The notes: a model not told the origin generated them from the letters alone. Numbered from the stretch's first letter, positions 43,519-53,593 are shown. The stretch: DNA of 54,783 nt from Flavobacteriaceae bacterium (GCA_019634365.1 JAHQVM010000055.1:1-54783), one strand, 5' to 3'. Translations and numbers: made by a program.

Positions 43519-44340
43519 ATGAAACGCATTCTCGTTCCAACCGATTTTTCTGTTCAGGCCGAAAACGCTCTTAAAGTGGCCGTTCAAATTGCACGAAAGA
43601 ACAAAAGTGAGATCTACTTGGAACACTCCCTAAACCTTCCATCGCACATGAACGATGCAGGACAAACCGGGGCTTTACCAGAAGCCCTGTACTTCATTCG
43701 GTTAGCAGAGAAGGAATTCGAAAAACTCTTGGAAAAACCTTTTCTGGACGATCTGGATATCCATGAGGCCATAGGCCATGGTGAAATTTACGATGATGTG
43801 CAGCAAACAGTAAAAGAAAAGGACATCGACCTCATTGTTATGGGATCCCATGGATCGAGCGGTTTCAAGGAAATGTTTATTGGAAGCAATGCCGAAAAAG
43901 TGGTACGCACATCGAAGATACCTGTATTGGTTATTAAGAACGAACACCCCAATTTTGAAATTAACGATTTTGTATTTGCTACCGATTTTTCTGAAGAATG
44001 TCGCACTCCTTTCGACAGAGCTCAAAAGTTTGCCAAAGATGTCGGCGCTAAAATACACTTGCTCTACATTAATACCCCTAGCGGTTTCAAAACTTCGGCA
44101 GAAGCTACTGCCATGATGAAGAACTTCCTTAAAGGGATGGGAACCGAAAACTACACCCTCAACATTTACAACGATATCTCCGTTGAAAAAGGGATTTTAG
44201 GTTTCGCTAAAGAAAATAATGCCCAGTTGGTAGGCATGAGCACGCATGGCAGAAAAGGACTTTCCCACTTCTTCAACGGAAGCATAAGTGAGGATCTTGT
44301 AAACCATGCCAACATGCCCGTGATCACGTTTAAAATATAA
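43519..44340 (+). CDS. Universal stress protein with two UspA domains
   Basis: The 273-residue protein is a tandem UspA. The first domain begins MKRILVPTDFSVQAENALK and contains the ATP-type motif GSHGSSGFKEMFIGSNAEKVV. The second begins FVFATDFSEECRTPF and ends with GMSTHGRKGLSHFFNGSISEDLV. Both have the G-x2-G-x9-G(S/T) loop of nucleotide-binding Usp proteins. Such proteins respond to starvation, oxygen limitation or membrane stress; a specific role is not evident. It is transcribed divergently from rimP. Confidence 0.92.
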   Translation: MKRILVPTDFSVQAENALKVAVQIARKNKSEIYLEHSLNLPSHMNDAGQTGALPEALYFIRLAEKEFEKLLEKPFLDDLDIHEAIGHGEIYDDVQQTVKEKDIDLIVMGSHGSSGFKEMFIGSNAEKVVRTSKIPVLVIKNEHPNFEINDFVFATDFSEECRTPFDRAQKFAKDVGAKIHLLYINTPSGFKTSAEATAMMKNFLKGMGTENYTLNIYNDISVEKGILGFAKENNAQLVGMSTHGRKGLSHFFNGSISEDLVNHANMPVITFKI

Positions 44341-44348
44341 TTTTTTAC

Positions 44349-44363
44349 CACTGATTATCAGTG
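44349..44363. promoter_or_regulatory. Perfect 15-bp dyad upstream of a sigma-54 promoter
   Basis: CACTGAT-T-ATCAGTG is a perfect 7-bp inverted repeat around one base. It is centred about 68 bases upstream of the predicted sigma-54 start site, a position where an enhancer-binding activator could bind. It is also only 9 bases after the uspA stop, but its hairpin has no following T-run. Confidence 0.4.
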
Positions 44364-44396
44364 CCTTAGTTCACTACTCCCCATAGACATCCAAGT

Positions 44397-44412
44397 TTGG
44401 CACGCAACTTGA
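44397..44412 (+). promoter_or_regulatory. Sigma-54 (RpoN) type -24/-12 promoter
   Basis: TTGGCACG-CAAC-TTGA matches the sigma-54 consensus TTGGCACG-N4-TTGC in all eight bases of the -24 element, in spacing, and in three of four bases of the -12 element. Transcription would begin near 44424, about 21 bases before the ATG of the next gene. Confidence 0.6.
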
Positions 44413-44444
44413 TTTCACTTGGTTGAACTCAAACCAAATGTGAC

Positions 44445-44717
44445 ATGAGAAGCCAACTAAATGACAATCCGTACAGAAAGCAGCTTCAGCTGGAAAGTCA
44501 GTTCAAGCTAGCTCAAGAAATGAAAAACGAAGGAGCCTACAGCGCCGACGAATACCACAGATTGGTGGGCTATCTAACCCGTGATTTTATTGTGTTGCAA
44601 AATAGCGAGCCCAATGTGGCCATGCGATGGGATTTTAGTGAAGACCCTGTGGGAAAGGTAATGATGGAGCTCACGCTCGCAGCCATACAAAATAGAAATA
44701 TTGAAAATTTAGGATAA
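44445..44717 (+). CDS. Uncharacterised 90-residue protein behind a sigma-54 promoter
   Basis: I do not recognise this protein. It is soluble, with no signal peptide or membrane segment, and looks largely helical: YRKQLQLESQFKLAQEMK and SADEYHRLVGYLTRDF suggest two amphipathic helices, followed by a loop ending in NVAMRWDFSEDPVG and a last helix (GKVMMELTLAAIQNRN). The ATG at 44445 is preceded by an ATG-TGA start-stop pair at 44438 in another frame. The gene stands alone between a sigma-54-like promoter and an intrinsic terminator at 44744. The frame is supported by codon use like its neighbours and by these flanking signals. Confidence 0.72.
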   Translation: MRSQLNDNPYRKQLQLESQFKLAQEMKNEGAYSADEYHRLVGYLTRDFIVLQNSEPNVAMRWDFSEDPVGKVMMELTLAAIQNRNIENLG

Positions 44718-44743
44718 ATTAAAGTTAGTTTTTTGGTTGAAGG

Positions 44744-44772
44744 AGGACTCTTAGCGGGGTCCTTTTTCTTTT
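44744..44772 (+). terminator. Intrinsic terminator after the 90-residue gene
   Basis: AGGACTC pairs with GGGTCCT (one G-U pair, 6-base loop) and is followed by TTTTCTTTT. It lies 27 bases past the stop codon. The remaining 120 bases up to the next gene hold no recognisable element. Confidence 0.8.
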
Positions 44773-44891
44773 GTTTTTCATCCATCATCCCAGCCAAGCA
44801 TCCAAGATCTTTCTAACCTATTACAAAATGACACTATGCTTTCACGAAGTATTTAATTACTTTTAAGGATTCCTAATTAGCATCCTTTCGT

Positions 44892-46112
44892 ATGAAAAGA
44901 AGGAACTTTATTAAAAAAGCCGCCTTATCTTCCCTTACTAGCCTCATCGGCGCAGAAATTGTTTTTGGAAACCTAATTCCCGAAGGTTATGCCCCCTTGT
45001 TCCTGCAGGATCCGGATCCTTTTCAACTGTTCAACAAGGACACCCGAATGACAGTGCTCAACAACAAACCCTGGAACATCGAAGCCAAAGCTCATCTATT
45101 GGATGAAAAAGTGACCTCCAACCAATTCATGTTTATTCGCAATAATGGGATTATCCCTAAAGCTATAGATCTCGATAATTGGAAAATCACTTTTAAGGGT
45201 GAGTCTGTTCAACAAGAAAAATCCTATTCCCTCGCCCAACTGAAAGAGAAATTTACCCACCACACCTATCAGCTTACGTTGGAGTGCGGCGGCAACGGCC
45301 GCAGCGAATTCGATCCTCCCGCCATGGGGAATCAGTGGACAGTGGGCGCAGTTTCCTGTGCCTCTTGGACAGGCGTTCGATTGCGGGATGTATTGGAGGA
45401 TGTAGGAATTAAAAGCAACGCCGTTTATATTGGTTATCATGCCGCGGACACCCATTTAAGTGGCGATCCTGAAAAAGCACCCATTTCCAGAGGGGTTCCC
45501 ATGGATAAGGCTACTATGGACGAAACCCTATTGGCATTTAAAATGAACGGGAAGGATATTCCCTTAGCACACGGATACCCATTACGACTCGTCGCTGGTG
45601 GATGGCCGGCCTCAGCTTCTGGGAAATGGATTAATGGGATTAGTGTGCGCAATAAGGTGCATGATGGCAATAAAATGACGGGGACTGCCTATCGTGTCCC
45701 CTGCGACCCTGTAGAACCTGGAGCAAAGGTAAAGGAGGAAGACATGTGTATTATAGAATCCATGCCCGTAAAATCCCTCATTACATTTCCCCGAACAGGA
45801 GCGGTACTCAACAAGAAGAAAACTTTGGAAATTCGAGGACATGCTTGGGCTGGGGAATTAGAAGTAGCCAACATGGAATACTCTATTGATTTTGGAGCCA
45901 CTTGGAACTCCTGTTCCTTAGAAAAGCCAGTAAACCGACTGGCATGGCAACATTTTTCGGCTAAGGTTACCCTTCCCAAAAAAGGATATTACGAAATCTG
46001 GGCAAGGGCCACGGACACCCAAGGAAAAAGTCAGCCCATGATATTACCGGGATGGAACCCGAAAGGCTATCTTAACAATGCCTGCCATAGAATCGCCGTG
46101 AAAGTAGTGTAA
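44892..46112 (+). CDS. Sulfite dehydrogenase-like molybdopterin oxidoreductase (SorA/SoxC type)
   Basis: The 406-residue protein begins with a Tat-like signal (MKRRNFIKKAALSSLTSLIG). Residues 70-270 form the sulfite oxidase molybdopterin domain: LTLECGGNGRSEFDPP carries the Mo-ligating Cys, and GYPLRLVAGGWPASASGKW with ISRGVPMDKA fits the cofactor and substrate pocket. Residues 290-406 form the Ig-like dimerisation domain. Such periplasmic enzymes oxidise sulfite to sulfate and pass electrons to a cytochrome c. The next gene, which overlaps by one base, encodes just such a cytochrome. Whether sulfite is the true substrate is inferred from family and context. Confidence 0.9.
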   Translation: MKRRNFIKKAALSSLTSLIGAEIVFGNLIPEGYAPLFLQDPDPFQLFNKDTRMTVLNNKPWNIEAKAHLLDEKVTSNQFMFIRNNGIIPKAIDLDNWKITFKGESVQQEKSYSLAQLKEKFTHHTYQLTLECGGNGRSEFDPPAMGNQWTVGAVSCASWTGVRLRDVLEDVGIKSNAVYIGYHAADTHLSGDPEKAPISRGVPMDKATMDETLLAFKMNGKDIPLAHGYPLRLVAGGWPASASGKWINGISVRNKVHDGNKMTGTAYRVPCDPVEPGAKVKEEDMCIIESMPVKSLITFPRTGAVLNKKKTLEIRGHAWAGELEVANMEYSIDFGATWNSCSLEKPVNRLAWQHFSAKVTLPKKGYYEIWARATDTQGKSQPMILPGWNPKGYLNNACHRIAVKVV

Positions 46113-46585
46113 TGGATAGGAACGAAGAATTCAGAAAGAGCGTCACTATCATTTACAAGGGATTTATTGTATTCTTTGCCTTCTTTGGTATCGTTTTATG
46201 CCTACTCATTTATATCGCATTGGACCATACATTTTCCGCTTTCAAACAGGAGGACGATACCCCCTATGCAGATGTGATGGATATAGACGAAGATCGGATT
46301 GAAAATGGTATTCACGTGCGAACGGGGCTTGTTGAAGCGGAAGGGCTGATGGAAGTCGTCCATAATTGTACCAATTGCCATTCTGCGCTCTTGGTTACTC
46401 AAAACCGAATGGATAAGGAACGCTGGGCCGCCACCATCGATTGGATGCAGGAGACTCAGAATCTATGGGATCTTGGGAAGAACGAAGAAATCATCATAAA
46501 TTATCTGGTGACCAATTACCCGGTCCCGAAAAAAGGAAGGAGGCAAAATCTTGAAAACCTCGAATGGTATGAATTGGAAGAATAG
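46112..46585 (+). CDS. Membrane-anchored mono-heme cytochrome c, partner of the sulfite dehydrogenase
   Basis: The 157-residue protein has one N-terminal membrane helix (about residues 12-34) and a periplasmic domain with a single heme site, CTNCHSALL (about residue 88), followed by the distal-ligand helix region DKERWAATIDWMQETQNLW, where the Met may be the sixth ligand. Its ATG overlaps the stop of the molybdenum enzyme gene (ATG/TAATGG), so the two are translationally coupled. It is a SorB-like electron acceptor held in the membrane rather than a free periplasmic protein. Confidence 0.85.
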   Translation: MDRNEEFRKSVTIIYKGFIVFFAFFGIVLCLLIYIALDHTFSAFKQEDDTPYADVMDIDEDRIENGIHVRTGLVEAEGLMEVVHNCTNCHSALLVTQNRMDKERWAATIDWMQETQNLWDLGKNEEIIINYLVTNYPVPKKGRRQNLENLEWYELEE

Positions 46586-47531
46586 CCCTCTAATTTTTAT
46601 ATGCATCCTATTCTTTTGCTGCAATGAGAAAACTGAGGTAAAAGAAGAACCTATTACTTCGCAACCTAAGGATTCGTATTATCGAACAGATCACATTATC
46701 GAAGCTCAGGAATTGGCATCTTCCATGGGTAGACCTCATATTAAGATTATTGATTTCAGAAAAGAGAAAGGCTATAACGATGGCCATATTGATGGAGCCT
46801 TAAATATTTGGCGAAAGGATATCGAAGAGACTTCCTATCCCTATAGCGGAATGATGGCTTCAAAAAACAAGATGGAACTCCTTTTCCAAAGGTTGGGAAT
46901 AAAAGACCGGGATACGCTCGTGGTGTATGACGATCGGGGTTCATGTGAGGCGGCCCGATTTTGGTGGTTGCTGGGGAACTATGGTTTTGACAGTGTAAAA
47001 ATCCTAAATGGTGGATTGGATGCTTGGAAAGAAGCCGGTGGTTCCATAAGCACACAACCAACTATACAAGAAGCCTCTTCCTTTACCTTCAAAAATGAAA
47101 GTTGGAGCCAGCTTTTTATCGACAAAGATTCTCTTCGGTACCTTAGGGCGACCCAAGATAGACTCATTGTCCTAGACACCCGTACAGAAAATGAATTTTC
47201 GGGTAAGCGCCAAAAAAGAGGGGCCGTAAGAGCAGGTAGAATCCCTGGAAGTGTATTGATAGATTGGGTAGAAGCCGCCGATTTCGACAACAATGGGAAG
47301 TTCAAATCTTTGAAAGAACTAAAAGAAGTTTATGCCACGCTTGGGTCGGATAAAAATCAGCCAATTGTGGTATATTGTCATTCCGGAGTTCGTTCGGCGC
47401 ATACTACCTTCGTACTCACAGAATTATTGGGCTATAAAAATGTAAGGAATTATGATGGTTCATGGACTGAATGGAGTTATATGGAACATTTTCCAGTAGA
47501 AACCGACAGTACTACCATTTTATTTAAATGA
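46551..47531 (+). CDS. Two-domain rhodanese (thiosulfate/3-mercaptopyruvate sulfurtransferase) lipoprotein
   Basis: The protein (326 residues) has a lipoprotein signal (FICILFFCC, near residue 23) and two rhodanese domains. The first, residues 45-170, has the inactive-type loop DDRGSCEAARFWW. The second, residues 190-320, has the catalytic Cys in YCHSGVRSAH. The TTG start at 46551 is preceded by AAGGAGG at 46537-46543, a perfect Shine-Dalgarno site that is rare in this phylum; an ATG six codons later is the alternative. It overlaps the cytochrome gene by 35 bases. Context suggests a role in sulfur transfer linked to sulfite or thiosulfate. Confidence 0.88.
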   Translation: MKTSNGMNWKNSPLIFICILFFCCNEKTEVKEEPITSQPKDSYYRTDHIIEAQELASSMGRPHIKIIDFRKEKGYNDGHIDGALNIWRKDIEETSYPYSGMMASKNKMELLFQRLGIKDRDTLVVYDDRGSCEAARFWWLLGNYGFDSVKILNGGLDAWKEAGGSISTQPTIQEASSFTFKNESWSQLFIDKDSLRYLRATQDRLIVLDTRTENEFSGKRQKRGAVRAGRIPGSVLIDWVEAADFDNNGKFKSLKELKEVYATLGSDKNQPIVVYCHSGVRSAHTTFVLTELLGYKNVRNYDGSWTEWSYMEHFPVETDSTTILFK

Positions 47532-47535
47532 CATT

Positions 47536-48411
47536 ATGGAAAAATATTGGGAGGCCATTGTAAATGCGATTTTAAGAACAGCGGACTGGACTTGGAAATC
47601 CATCCTATTTGAAGTTCCTTGGTACCAGAACTATTTCTGGGGACTAACCCTAATCTCATTGGTAATCTGGGGCCTGGAAATGCTCTTTCCTTGGCGCAAG
47701 GAACAATCCATTTTTCGGAAGGATTTTTGGCTGGACGGTTTCTATATGTTCTTCAATTTTTTCATTTTCTCGATCGCCATTAGCGGTATCTACAAATTGT
47801 TAGAATTGGCCTTTGGCGAGTTGAATATAACGATTACATCCTTGGCCCTCATCGATATGAGCACATGGCCCATGTGGTTACAATTGCTCATTTTCTTTAT
47901 CGTCTTGGATTTCGTGCAGTGGTTTACTCATATCCTACTGCATAAGTTTCCCTTTTTATGGCAATTCCATAAAGTGCATCACAGTGTAAAAGAAATGGGG
48001 TTCGCCGCACATCTGCGTTATCATTGGATGGAAAACATCCTGTATAAGCCCTTGAAAACATTTGGCGTTATGATATTGGGTGGTTTTGAACCGGAACAAG
48101 CATTTATTGTGCATTTCTTAGCCATTGCAATTGGCCACTTAAACCATTCCAATATCAAGATCACCTGGGGACCCTTAAAATACCTCATCAACAATCCAGT
48201 GATGCATTTGTATCATCATTCCTATGTTTTACCAGAAGGCAAGTTTGGAGTGAATTTTGGGATTAGCTTGAGCCTTTGGGATTATATATTCAAAACAAAC
48301 TACATTCCTGAGGACAGCGGAACGATAGCCTTGGGGTTTGAAGGTGATGAGCATTTCCCGAAGGGATTTTGGGGTCAGATCATTTATGGGTTCCGGAAGA
48401 ATTCCAAATAA
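47536..48411 (+). CDS. Sterol desaturase / fatty acid hydroxylase family membrane di-iron protein
   Basis: The 291-residue protein has about four membrane helices and the His clusters of the family: HILLHKFPFLWQFHKVHHS (HxxxH and HxxHH) and NPVMHLYHHS, which bind a di-iron site. This family hydroxylates or desaturates lipids. The gene lies 4 bases after the rhodanese gene and is the last of the cluster, ending at a terminator. A lipid-modifying enzyme in a sulfur-oxidation operon is unexpected; the substrate is unknown. Confidence 0.88.
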   Translation: MEKYWEAIVNAILRTADWTWKSILFEVPWYQNYFWGLTLISLVIWGLEMLFPWRKEQSIFRKDFWLDGFYMFFNFFIFSIAISGIYKLLELAFGELNITITSLALIDMSTWPMWLQLLIFFIVLDFVQWFTHILLHKFPFLWQFHKVHHSVKEMGFAAHLRYHWMENILYKPLKTFGVMILGGFEPEQAFIVHFLAIAIGHLNHSNIKITWGPLKYLINNPVMHLYHHSYVLPEGKFGVNFGISLSLWDYIFKTNYIPEDSGTIALGFEGDEHFPKGFWGQIIYGFRKNSK

Positions 48412-48444
48412 AAACCCTTCATCCTATAAAAGACAAAGGGTTTT
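48411..48444. terminator. Terminator between the hydroxylase-like gene and katG
   Basis: AAAACCCTT pairs with AAGGGTTTT around a 16-base loop. It starts at the stop codon of the upstream gene and can serve both convergent genes. Confidence 0.65.
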
Positions 48445-48480
48445 CACTTAACAATCTACAATTATGAAATGGGTTCAACA

Positions 48481-50688
<2,208 letters not shown>

Positions 50689-50716
50689 TCATTTTTTTAA
50701 GTGGTTTGAATTGACT

Positions 50717-50772
50717 CAAATTTAGCATAATCTACACTTATTTTCCCTATCGCTATAATCGATAAAAACTAT
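50717..50772 (-). promoter_or_regulatory. katG promoter with OxyR-like half-site array
   Basis: TAAATTTG (50724-50717, minus) is the -7 element. No TTG is found near -33, as in activator-dependent promoters. Upstream lie CTAT (50747-50750), ATCG (50758-50761) and CTAT (50769-50772) with 7-base gaps, which is the ATAG-N7-CTAT spacing of OxyR sites. The fourth half-site (50736-50739, ACTT) is poor. Overall 12 of 16 positions agree with the E. coli consensus. Confidence 0.4.
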
Positions 50773-50811
50773 GAATTTATTGGAGCGACTTATATATCCC
50801 TATAGGAATGA

Positions 50812-51126
50812 TTAGACCTTAGTCAATCGGGCCAAAAGATCATCTCTTTGTTCGGGATCGATCATGATGATAGGTTCAGAATAAACCAATGGCATCCGAT
50901 CACCATATTTCTCCCGTAATCGTTCATTAATCAGACTAAACAAAAGGGATTTGGAAATACATTTAAGAAGAAAAACCTTCTTGGATTCAATACCACTTTC
51001 CCCATGAAAGCGATACTCAGACTCATTACTTAGCAGTGCATTTGCAACCAGCCCTTCTTCCAAAAGAAAATCTGCGACCTCCTGAAGTAAAACAATGTTC
51101 TCGGAAACTACTTGAAGTGACATCAT
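50812..51126 (-). CDS. CutA-like small protein
   Basis: The protein of about 104 residues (starting at the first of two adjacent ATGs, 51126) has an alternating strand-helix pattern: LQVVSENIVLLQEVADFLLEEGLVANALLS, then KKVFLLKCISKSLLFSLINERLREKYGDRMPLVYSEPI. This resembles CutA1, a trimeric protein family linked to divalent metal tolerance, but the match is by pattern only and key residues are not certain. A frame 11 codons longer from 51159 is possible. It lies 126 bases upstream of katG on the same strand. Confidence 0.5.
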   Translation of the reverse strand: MMSLQVVSENIVLLQEVADFLLEEGLVANALLSNESEYRFHGESGIESKKVFLLKCISKSLLFSLINERLREKYGDRMPLVYSEPIIMIDPEQRDDLLARLTKV

Positions 51127-51205
51127 AGAAATTGGATTTAATGAAGGTAAAATTACCATTTCGAAATGCTTACACTCATAAAAAATAGTTAAAGTGTTAC
51201 ATATT

Positions 51206-51227
51206 AATAGTATTACTATTATTTTTG
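51206..51227 (+). promoter_or_regulatory. TetR-gene promoter overlapped by a perfect dyad (operator candidate)
   Basis: AATAGT-ATT-ACTATT (51206-51220) is a perfect 6-bp inverted repeat with a 3-base spacer. The -7 element TATTTTTG (51220-51227) overlaps its last base. A repressor bound here would block the promoter, so autoregulation of the TetR-ABC-HlyD operon is likely. The TetR ATG is 20 bases further downstream. Confidence 0.5.
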
Positions 51228-51246
51228 GACAACAAATTAAATAACC

Positions 51247-51915
51247 ATGGACAAACTAGGCGTACAAATAACCATTAATCCATCCCTTTATTCCAAGAAC
51301 CCAGAATCGTCCGAGCTAGGACGAAAAATCGTGTCCAAAAGCATTGAAATGCTGGAACAATTGGGCTATGAGACCTTTACTTTTAAGAAGCTTGGAGTGG
51401 AAATTGGATCTAACGAAAGTTCTATTTACCGTTACTTCGACAGCAAGCATACCTTACTCGTTTATTTGGTAAATTGGTATTGGAGCTGGATGGAGTACCG
51501 TTTGGTTTTCACCACCCACAGCATGCCCAATGCTAAAGATAAACTGCGTACCGCTCTCGAAATGCTCACTAAGGAGACCAGCGAAGACAATAGTTTTTCC
51601 TATATCAATGAAATGCTTCTTCATAAAATTATTATTGCAGAATCCAGCAAGGCGTACCATACCAAAGATGTCGATGCCGAAAATGAAAAAGGATTTTATA
51701 AAACCTACAAACGCGTAGTACAACGTGTGAGTGAAATGGTGCTTGCATTGAATCCGGATTTCGAATTTCCGCACATGCTCATTTCCACTGTTATTGAAGG
51801 AGCACATCACCAACGATTCTTCTCCAAACACCTGCCATCCTTAACCGATTTCGAGGAAGGTAAAAACAACATTGTACGATTTTATACAGATCTAGTTTTC
51901 AAAACCATTTCCTAA
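51247..51915 (+). CDS. TetR/AcrR family transcriptional regulator
   Basis: The 222-residue protein has an N-terminal helix-turn-helix region: RKIVSKSIEMLEQLGYETFTFKKLGVEIG followed by ESSIYRYFDSKHTLLVYLVNWY, the TetR recognition helix and the segment after it. Residues 75-222 are a helical ligand-binding domain that is too variable to name. It lies 12 bases upstream of an ABC exporter gene in one operon and behind an operator-like dyad, so it probably controls this exporter in response to an unknown ligand. Confidence 0.9.
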   Translation: MDKLGVQITINPSLYSKNPESSELGRKIVSKSIEMLEQLGYETFTFKKLGVEIGSNESSIYRYFDSKHTLLVYLVNWYWSWMEYRLVFTTHSMPNAKDKLRTALEMLTKETSEDNSFSYINEMLLHKIIIAESSKAYHTKDVDAENEKGFYKTYKRVVQRVSEMVLALNPDFEFPHMLISTVIEGAHHQRFFSKHLPSLTDFEEGKNNIVRFYTDLVFKTIS

Positions 51916-51927
51916 ATCCAACTTGCT

Positions 51928-53589
51928 ATGAACAACGGAAATATGACGCCTTGGCAGCGTTTTATAGGCTTGCTCAAACTTGACCGAAGGGACATTCGGC
52001 AAATCATATTCTATGCGATATTCGCTGGACTCGTGGCACTTTCATTGCCACTGGGAATCCAAGCCATTATCAACCTCATCCAAGGGGCTCAGATCAGTAC
52101 CTCATGGATCGTTTTGGTTATCCTAGTAACCCTTGGGGTTGGGTTTCAGGGAGGATTACAACTCATGCAGATTAGGATACTGGAAAACATTCAGCAAAAG
52201 ATATTTATGCGCAGTTCCTTTGAGTTTGCCTACCGGTTCCCAAAAATAAAAATGAACGAACTGCGCAACTATTACCCACCAGAGCTCGCCAATCGATTCT
52301 TCGATACCCTTACGGTTCAAAAAGGATTATCCAAGGTATTGATCGATTTTCCGGCAGCAGCGCTGCAAATCATATTTGGACTGTTGCTACTGTCCTTCTA
52401 TCATCCCTTCTTTATTATTTATGGTATTCTATTAATTGGACTCATCTATATCGTATTCAAATTAACAGCCCGCAGAGGCCTCGAAACCAGTTTGGAAGAA
52501 AGCAAGGCCAAGTATCGCGTAGCGCATTGGATTCAAGAAATTGCCCGTTCCCTCATCAGTTTTAAGCTATCTGGCAAAACACAGATGGCCATGGAACGTA
52601 ACGATAAGTACACTACCTCTTACTTAAATGCCCGTGAAAATCACTTTCGGGTATTGTTGCTGCAGTTTACACAAATGATCGGTTTCAAAATTTTGGTGAC
52701 GGCGGGGCTATTGATCATTGGAGGGCTTTTGGTGATCAACCAACAAATGAACATTGGTCAATTCGTTGCAGCGGAAATTATCATCTTATTAGTGATCAGT
52801 TCCGTGGAGAAACTCATCACGGGTCTAGAGACCTTTTACGACATACTTACTTCCTTGGAAAAAATAGGCCAAGTAGTAGATAAGGACCTTGAGGCACAGG
52901 AAGGCTTGGATCCATTCGATCATTCTGATAGCATCTCTCTAGAGCTTAATGATATCGCATATGTCACACCCGAAGGAAAAACCATACTGAAAGATATCAA
53001 TGCACGGGTTAATAATAAGGAAAGAATCGTACTGCAAGGGGGATCAGGGTCTGGTAAGACAACCCTTCTCAAATTACTTTCAGGACTTATTGAACCTACT
53101 AATGGTAGCTTTTATATTAACGACAACGCTTTGGAAGGAATCCGAACCAATGCTTTTAGAAGTGTGGTGGGACAGGTACTTCCCGAGCAATTTCCTTTCG
53201 AAGGAAGTATTCAGGAGAATATCACATTGAACGATCCTAGTATCTCTATGGAAAAACTGAATGAAGTAATCAAAGCCGTCGGGCTCTTGGATTTCGTTAA
53301 GGAGCAGCCTAAAGGACTGCACACCGTTATATATTCACAGGGACAACAGATACCACACACCATATCGAAACGGATCCTATTGGGCCGGGCCATTATTAAT
53401 GAACCCAAATTACTATTACTGAAAGACCCATTAGAATACATAGACCCTGAAGAAGCGCGAAAAATTATAGATTATCTCATTGCTCCAGAACGACCCTGGT
53501 CGTTGGTTGTATCGAGTAGAAACCCCTATTGGCAAAATCGATGCGGCCGTACTTTTTTATTAGAGAACAAAACCCTTTTAAATAAGTAA
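51928..53589 (+). CDS. ABC exporter (membrane + ATPase domain) with degenerate ATPase motifs
   Basis: The 553-residue protein has an ABC type 1 transmembrane domain with six helices (residues 1-310) and a nucleotide-binding domain (about 330-553). Walker A (GGSGSGKTTLLKLLSG, near residue 372) and the Q-loop (GQVLPEQ) are intact. The signature motif is replaced by YSQGQQIPHTISKRILLGRA; Walker B reads LLLLKDPLEYID, with Lys in place of the Asp and Asp in place of the catalytic Glu; and the H-loop position reads VVSSRNP with no His. There is no C39 peptidase domain. It lies between a TetR regulator and an HlyD adaptor, so it is part of a tripartite exporter. Confidence 0.9.
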   Translation: MNNGNMTPWQRFIGLLKLDRRDIRQIIFYAIFAGLVALSLPLGIQAIINLIQGAQISTSWIVLVILVTLGVGFQGGLQLMQIRILENIQQKIFMRSSFEFAYRFPKIKMNELRNYYPPELANRFFDTLTVQKGLSKVLIDFPAAALQIIFGLLLLSFYHPFFIIYGILLIGLIYIVFKLTARRGLETSLEESKAKYRVAHWIQEIARSLISFKLSGKTQMAMERNDKYTTSYLNARENHFRVLLLQFTQMIGFKILVTAGLLIIGGLLVINQQMNIGQFVAAEIIILLVISSVEKLITGLETFYDILTSLEKIGQVVDKDLEAQEGLDPFDHSDSISLELNDIAYVTPEGKTILKDINARVNNKERIVLQGGSGSGKTTLLKLLSGLIEPTNGSFYINDNALEGIRTNAFRSVVGQVLPEQFPFEGSIQENITLNDPSISMEKLNEVIKAVGLLDFVKEQPKGLHTVIYSQGQQIPHTISKRILLGRAIINEPKLLLLKDPLEYIDPEEARKIIDYLIAPERPWSLVVSSRNPYWQNRCGRTFLLENKTLLNK

Positions 53590-53593
53590 GTCC

